In this document: piece by piece, positions 59,936-64,000 of the stretch | Numbering within the stretch: position 1 is the stretch's first letter | Layout of the letters: each line of letters opens with the position of its first letter | Origin: Nocardia brasiliensis ATCC 700358 | GTDB taxonomy: Bacteria; Actinomycetota; Actinomycetes; Mycobacteriales; Mycobacteriaceae | Direction of reading: 5' to 3' | NCBI RefSeq assembly: GCF_000250675.2 | Contig: NC_018681.1 | Span: 3,286,001-3,350,000 of the forward strand | DNA length: 64,000 nucleotides | Notes under the pieces: generated by a model | What the model was told of the DNA's origin: nothing | The model's input: only the letters and a program-made list of their open reading frames with translations | The model's database searches: none | Made by a program: the position numbers and the translations under genes

Positions 59936-61159
59936 GTGATTTGTCGGCTTTGTGAATCCCCGCTGGTAAGCGTGCTCGATCTGGGCGCTTGTCCACCTTG
60001 CGAGAAATTCTTGACCGCGGCGGAACTCGATCACCCCGAAGCGAACTATCCGCTGCATCTGCGTTTGTGCGCGAACTGCCTGTTGTTGCAGATCCCCGCC
60101 CTGATCACGCCGCAGGACACCTTCACCGAGTACGCGTACTTCTCGTCCTACTCCGACAGCTGGGTGCGGCACGCGAAAGCCTTTGTGGATCAGGCGATCA
60201 ACCGCTTCGAGCTCGGCCCGCGATCGTTCGTGGTCGAGGTGGCCAGCAATGACGGCTACCTGTTGCAGCACGCGGTCGCGGCCGGTGTGCCGTGCCTGGG
60301 GATCGAGCCGTCGGTGAACGTGGGCGCGGCGGCACTGGCCCGCGGCGTGCCGACGATGCCGGCGTTCCTGAACGAGGAGACGGCGGCGAAGGTCCGGGCC
60401 GAGTACGGTCCCGCGGATCTGGTGGTGGCGAACAATGTTTACGCCCACATCCCTGATCTGCTCGGTTTCACCCGCTCGCTGCGCGAGCTGCTGACCGACG
60501 ACGGCTGGCTGGCCATCGAGGTGCACCACGCGTTGAACCTGGTGCGGCTCGGGCAGTTCGACACCATCTACCACGAGCATTTCCAGTACTACACGGTGCT
60601 GTCGGCGCAACGGGCCCTCGCCACCGCGGGATTGACGGTGGTCGACGTCGAACATCTGGCCACACACGGAGGTTCGCTGCGGATCTGGGCCCGGCCCGAC
60701 GCGGTCGCGATCCCCGGCCGGCGGGTGGCCGAGGCGCTCGCGGTGGAAGCCGAGGCCGGCCTGCACGAGGTCGGCGGGTACGCCGCGCTGCGCCCGCGCA
60801 CCGAGGCGGTCCGGCACGATCTGCTGCGCTATCTCCTCGACGCGCGTGGCCAGGGCAAGCGGGTGGTCGGCTACGGCGCGCCGGGTAAGGGCAACACCCT
60901 GCTCAACTACTGCGGCATCCGGCCCGACCTGCTCGAGTACACCGTGGACCGAAACCCGTACAAGCACGGGCGATTCACCCCGGGCACCCGGATCCCGATC
61001 CATCCGCCGGACCGGATCGAGCACGACCGGCCCGATGTCGTGGTCGTCCTGCCCTGGAACCTCGAAACCGAGATCACCGCGCAGCTCCGCCATATCGGCG
61101 ACTGGGGCGGCGAACTCGTCTATCCACTGCCCACCCTGCGTCGCGCGGAGCTCTCATGA
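59936..61159 (+). CDS. Sugar C-methyltransferase (TylC3/TcaB9 type)
   Basis: Protein of 407 residues from GTG 59936, GGGAG five bases upstream. Three-part layout: N-terminal zinc domain with Cys pairs C3/C6 (CRLC), CPPC and LCANC; SAM-dependent Rossmann domain with VVEVASNDGYLLQ; C-terminal domain with GYGAPGKGNTLLNY. The active-site segment YHEHFQYYT carries the His used by TcaB9 for deprotonating a 4-keto sugar before methyl transfer at C3. Length equals that of TcaB9. It points to a branched deoxysugar. ATGA overlap with the next gene. Confidence 0.85.
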   Translation: MICRLCESPLVSVLDLGACPPCEKFLTAAELDHPEANYPLHLRLCANCLLLQIPALITPQDTFTEYAYFSSYSDSWVRHAKAFVDQAINRFELGPRSFVVEVASNDGYLLQHAVAAGVPCLGIEPSVNVGAAALARGVPTMPAFLNEETAAKVRAEYGPADLVVANNVYAHIPDLLGFTRSLRELLTDDGWLAIEVHHALNLVRLGQFDTIYHEHFQYYTVLSAQRALATAGLTVVDVEHLATHGGSLRIWARPDAVAIPGRRVAEALAVEAEAGLHEVGGYAALRPRTEAVRHDLLRYLLDARGQGKRVVGYGAPGKGNTLLNYCGIRPDLLEYTVDRNPYKHGRFTPGTRIPIHPPDRIEHDRPDVVVVLPWNLETEITAQLRHIGDWGGELVYPLPTLRRAELS

Positions 61160-61953
61160 AGGTTGTCCTGTTCTGTGGTGGCTACGGCATGCGCATGCGC
61201 AACGGCACCGACGACGTCATCCCCAAGCCCATGCAGATGGTCGGTCCACGCCCGCTGATCTGGCATGTCATGCGGTATTACGCGCACTACGGCCACAAGG
61301 ACTTCATCCTGTGCCTCGGCTACGGCGCCAACCACATCAAGAACTACTTCCTGACCTATCAGGAATCGGTGTCCAACGATTTCGTCATCCGGGACGGGCA
61401 GGTCGAACTGCTGCAGTCCGATATCAGTGACTGGACAATCACTTTCGTCGACACCGGCGTCGACTCGGCCATCGGCGAACGATTGCGCCGGGTCCGCGGG
61501 CACCTGGGCGGCGAGCAGTACTTCCTCGCCAACTACGCCGACGTGCTCACCGATGCGCCCCTGGACCAGATGATCGAGAAGTTCACCGCGTCCGGTGCGG
61601 CCGCGTCCATGCTGATCGTCCCGCCGCAGTCGTCGTTCCACTGCGTGGACATCAATGCCGCGGGCGAGATCAAGAACATCACACCTGTTGCGCGACTGCC
61701 GATCTGGGAGAACGGCGGCTACTTCGTGCTGACCCAGGAGGTGCTCGACCTGCTGCCGCCCGGCGGCGATCTGGTCGAGGACGCCTGCGGTGCGCTGGCG
61801 AGCCAGGGCAGGCTCTTCGGCTATCAGCACCTCGGATTCTGGAAGCCCGCCGATACATTCAAGGAGCGCGCGGAACTCGACGACGGTTACCACCGCGGCG
61901 ACCGGCCGTGGATGATCTGGGAGGGCAGCGAAAGCCTCGAGGTCGTTTCGTGA
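61156..61953 (+). CDS. Sugar-1-phosphate nucleotidyltransferase (RfbF/glucose-1-phosphate cytidylyltransferase-like)
   Basis: Protein of 265 residues. VVLFCGGYGMRMR replaces the usual AGGxGTRL, followed by VIPKPMQMVG, LIWHVMRYYAHYGHKDFILCLGY, WTITFVDTG, ENGGYFVL and, at the end, LGFWKPADT and PWMIWE, which are RfbF-like. It would activate a sugar-1-phosphate as an NDP-sugar, perhaps CDP-linked. Overlaps both neighbours by four bases. Confidence 0.82.
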   Translation: MKVVLFCGGYGMRMRNGTDDVIPKPMQMVGPRPLIWHVMRYYAHYGHKDFILCLGYGANHIKNYFLTYQESVSNDFVIRDGQVELLQSDISDWTITFVDTGVDSAIGERLRRVRGHLGGEQYFLANYADVLTDAPLDQMIEKFTASGAAASMLIVPPQSSFHCVDINAAGEIKNITPVARLPIWENGGYFVLTQEVLDLLPPGGDLVEDACGALASQGRLFGYQHLGFWKPADTFKERAELDDGYHRGDRPWMIWEGSESLEVVS

Positions 61954-62600
61954 AGGTGTTACGCCCGCAGCGGATCACCGAGGTCGCGGTGCTGGGAGCG
62001 CACTGCGACGACATCGCCATCGGCCTGGGCGGCACCCTGCTCACGCTGGTGAAAGACGCGCCGGGACTGGTGGTTCGGGCACTGGTGCTCAGTGGCGGCG
62101 GCACCCCCCGGGAAGCCGAGGAGCGGGCCGCGCTCGCGGCCATCTGCGCGGGCGCGACGGTAGAGCTGACCGTGCTGGACATCCCCGACGGCCGGGCGCC
62201 CGCGCACTGGGACCGAGTCAAGGACGCGGTGGCCGCGCTGCGCCGTCGCGGCGAGCCGGATGTCGTGTTCGCGCCCAATCGCGCCGACGCGCACCAGGAT
62301 CACCGCCTGCTCGCCGAACTGGCACCGACCGAATTCCGGGATCACCTGACGCTCGGTTACGAGATCCTCAAGTGGGAGACCGACACCCCGCGTCCCACGC
62401 TGTTCCATCCGCTGCCCGCCGGCGTCGCCGCGGAGAAGGCCCGGCTGCTGGTGAAACATTATCCCTCGCAACATGATCGGGACTGGTTCGACGAGGACGC
62501 CTTCCTCGCCGCGGCCCGGGTGCGCGGGGTGCAGTGCCACGCCGAATACGCCGAGGCCTTCGTGGCCGAGAAGACCGTCGTCAGTTTCGGAGGTATGTGA
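61950..62600 (+). CDS. PIG-L/LmbE-family deacetylase
   Basis: Protein of 216 residues from GTG in a GTGA overlap. Zinc motif LGAHCDDIAIGLGGTLL (AHxDD), central FAPNRADAHQDHRLL (HxxH-like) and LLVKHYPSQHDRDW. The family removes N-acetyl groups from amino sugars or lipid-linked sugars. Cytoplasmic (no signal), unlike the exported relative at 51810. Its place between a nucleotidyltransferase and an epimerase suggests it acts on the nucleotide sugar or glycan precursor. Confidence 0.83.
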   Translation: MKVLRPQRITEVAVLGAHCDDIAIGLGGTLLTLVKDAPGLVVRALVLSGGGTPREAEERAALAAICAGATVELTVLDIPDGRAPAHWDRVKDAVAALRRRGEPDVVFAPNRADAHQDHRLLAELAPTEFRDHLTLGYEILKWETDTPRPTLFHPLPAGVAAEKARLLVKHYPSQHDRDWFDEDAFLAAARVRGVQCHAEYAEAFVAEKTVVSFGGM

Positions 62601-62602
62601 AG

Positions 62603-63631
62603 ATGCGTGTGCTCGTCACCGGACATCAGGGCTATCTGGGCACGGTCATGGTGCCGGTCCTGCGCGCCGCGGGACACGACGTGACCGGGCTGGACGTCGG
62701 CTATTTCGCCGATTGCCTGCTCGGTCCGGCACCGGCGGATCCACCCGGGATCGCGGTCGACCTGCGCGAGGTCACGGTGGATCAGCTCACCGGGTTCGAC
62801 GCGGTGGTGCATCTGGCCGCGCTGTCCAATGATCCGCTGGGCGCGCTCGCGCCCCGGATCACCCACGACATCAACCATCACGCCTCGGTGCGGCTCGCCC
62901 GCCTGGCCAAAGCGGCCGGGGTGCGCCGATTCCTGTATGCCTCGACCTGTTCGGTCTACGGTGCGGCGGGCGACGAACTCGTCACCGAGGACGCGCCGCT
63001 GCGGCCGTTGACGCCGTACGCCGAAAGCAAGGTCCGGGTAGAGGACGATCTGCTCGCGCTCGGGGATTCCGGATTCGCGCCGGTATTCCTGCGCAACGCA
63101 ACGGCTTTCGGCTTCTCGCCGCGTTTGCGCGCGGACATCGTGCTGAACAACCTGGTCGGCTATGCGGTGCTGAGCGGCGAGGTCAAGGTGCTCTCGGACG
63201 GTACGCCGTGGCGGCCGCTGGTGCACGCGCAGGACATCGCCCGCGCCTTCGCCCGCTGCCTGGTCGCCCCGCTCGAGACGGTGCACGGCGTGGCCTACAA
63301 CATCGGCACCGAGGTCAACAACCTGACCGTGGCCGAGATCGCCGGTGCCGTCGTCGACGCGGTGCCCGGTGCCCGGTTGGTGATCGCGGGTACGTCCGGT
63401 TCCGACGCGCGGTCCTATCGCGTCGATTTCACGAAAGCGCGCGAGAAGCTGGCTTTCCAGGCCGAGTGGAGCGTCCCGGACGGCGCCGCGGAGCTGTACC
63501 GGGAGTACCTGACCCGCGGCCTCACGGCGGACGGGTTCTTCCAGCGGTTCACCCGGCTCGCGCGCCTGACCGCACTGAAAGACGGTGGCGTGCTGGACGA
63601 CTCGCTGTGCCGAATCAGGATCGGGGCGTAG
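62603..63631 (+). CDS. NAD-dependent epimerase/dehydratase (extended SDR)
   Basis: Protein of 342 residues from ATG 62603 (GGAGG nine bases upstream; GTG 62597 is in frame). VLVTGHQGYLGTVMV is the NAD-binding motif (TGxxGYLG), HLAALSNDP follows, Ser-Thr in YASTCSVYG, and the catalytic Tyr-Lys in PYAESKVRVE. RPLVHAQDIARAF is typical of NDP-sugar epimerases/reductases. Likely modifies the branched or keto sugar built in this operon. Its end overlaps the convergent RmlC-like gene by 17 bases. Confidence 0.85.
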   Translation: MRVLVTGHQGYLGTVMVPVLRAAGHDVTGLDVGYFADCLLGPAPADPPGIAVDLREVTVDQLTGFDAVVHLAALSNDPLGALAPRITHDINHHASVRLARLAKAAGVRRFLYASTCSVYGAAGDELVTEDAPLRPLTPYAESKVRVEDDLLALGDSGFAPVFLRNATAFGFSPRLRADIVLNNLVGYAVLSGEVKVLSDGTPWRPLVHAQDIARAFARCLVAPLETVHGVAYNIGTEVNNLTVAEIAGAVVDAVPGARLVIAGTSGSDARSYRVDFTKAREKLAFQAEWSVPDGAAELYREYLTRGLTADGFFQRFTRLARLTALKDGGVLDDSLCRIRIGA

Positions 63632-64000
63632 CGTGCGCCAGCGTCGCGCGCAACGCCCGCCAGCTGCCCGCGGCCGCGTCCCGGGCCGAGACCACCGTCA
63701 CCGGGTGCGGCCACGCGATGGCCAGGTCCGGGTCGTCGTGCGCCACCGCGAGGTCTTCGGCCGGATCGTGCGGACGGTCGATGCGGTAGCACACGTCGGC
63801 GACCTCGGTGAGCGCCTGGAAGCCGTGCAGGAACCCCGGCGGTACATACAGGTGCCGGAAGTCGTTGTCGTCCAACAGGAACGCTTGCTGCTGCCCGAAA
63901 GTCGGGGACTGCGGGCGGATATCGACCAGTACGTCGTGCACGGCGCCGTGCGCGCAGCGCACCAGCTTGGCCTCGCCGCGCCCGGCGCGGCCGTGCAGGC
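63615..64000 (-). CDS. dTDP-4-dehydrorhamnose 3,5-epimerase-like protein (RmlC), partial
   Basis: C-terminal part of a gene that runs in from beyond the right edge. Cupin features of RmlC: LHG near the edge, EAKLVRCAHGAVHDVLVDIRP-type stretch (landmark VHDVLVDI), SPTFGQQQ, LYVPPGFLHGFQAL with the metal/active-site His, and VADVCYRIDRPHDP. It epimerises keto-deoxysugar nucleotides at C3/C5. Placement at the end of the deoxysugar operon fits. The start and N-terminal catalytic His-Asp region are outside the window. Confidence 0.8.
   Translation of the reverse strand, partial: LHGRAGRGEAKLVRCAHGAVHDVLVDIRPQSPTFGQQQAFLLDDNDFRHLYVPPGFLHGFQALTEVADVCYRIDRPHDPAEDLAVAHDDPDLAIAWPHPVTVVSARDAAAGSWRALRATLAHATPRS

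Noticed and set aside
63615..64000. Complete dTDP-rhamnose pathway
   Set aside because: Only an RmlC-like gene is visible; rmlA, rmlB and rmlD are not in the window.
1..64000. tRNA, rRNA, CRISPR, insertion sequence or phage genes
   Set aside because: No cloverleaf, repeat array, transposase or integrase was recognised in reading either strand; absence was not tested by computation.

Overview
The window is high-GC actinobacterial DNA, most likely from Nocardia or a close mycolic-acid-containing relative. The evidence is an MspA-family porin, a PrcB-type proteasome beta subunit, a latex-clearing protein with a Tat signal, two F420/LLM-type oxidoreductases, frequent GTG/TTG starts and dense ATGA/GTGA gene overlaps. 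I saw no tRNA, rRNA, insertion sequence, phage or CRISPR array.

Layout. 1-1408: end of a DctA-type dicarboxylate transporter joined to a D-tartrate dehydratase. 1405-5434: a TerD-domain protein divergent from a pair of MutS-like ATPases, plus a small conserved protein. 5397-8513: TetR regulator divergent from an ABC-F ribosome-protection ATPase and a Vat-like acetyltransferase, which looks like a drug-resistance cassette. 8525-12620: a radical SAM enzyme, a 43-residue RiPP precursor and a class IV-like lanthipeptide synthetase (LanL); this is the strongest candidate for an undescribed system. 12699-14246: exported sulfatase. 14286-23689: ROK regulator divergent from a sugar ABC transporter and a De Ley-Doudoroff set (SDR dehydrogenase, lactonase, galactonate dehydratase, KDG-type kinase, KDPG/KDPGal aldolase).

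23859-31627: polysaccharide locus with a BcsB-like protein, an unrecognised membrane protein, a BcsA-like processive glycosyltransferase, a GT-C-like membrane protein and a convergent cellulase-like lipoprotein. 31730-37012: class V aminotransferase, exported proteins, two papain-fold proteases and a lipoprotein. 37068-41532: hydrolase plus MerR regulator behind a MerR-type dyad, then AraC regulator, sterol-desaturase-family protein and LLM oxidoreductase. 41643-46971: PepSY protein, small membrane protein, rubber oxygenase Lcp, BBE-type flavoprotein and acyl-CoA ligase. 47064-56782: diguanylate cyclase, a stand-alone PrcB, MspA porin, PIG-L enzyme with a CBM9-like C-terminus, carboxylesterase, LLM oxidoreductase and an SRPBCC protein.

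56794-64000 (runs off the end): a surface-glycan locus. A polyprenyl-phosphate sugar-1-phosphate transferase and a pyruvyltransferase-family protein are divergent, across a lower-GC intergenic region, from a deoxysugar operon (C-methyltransferase, sugar-1-phosphate nucleotidyltransferase, PIG-L deacetylase, NAD-dependent epimerase) that is met convergently by an RmlC-type epimerase.
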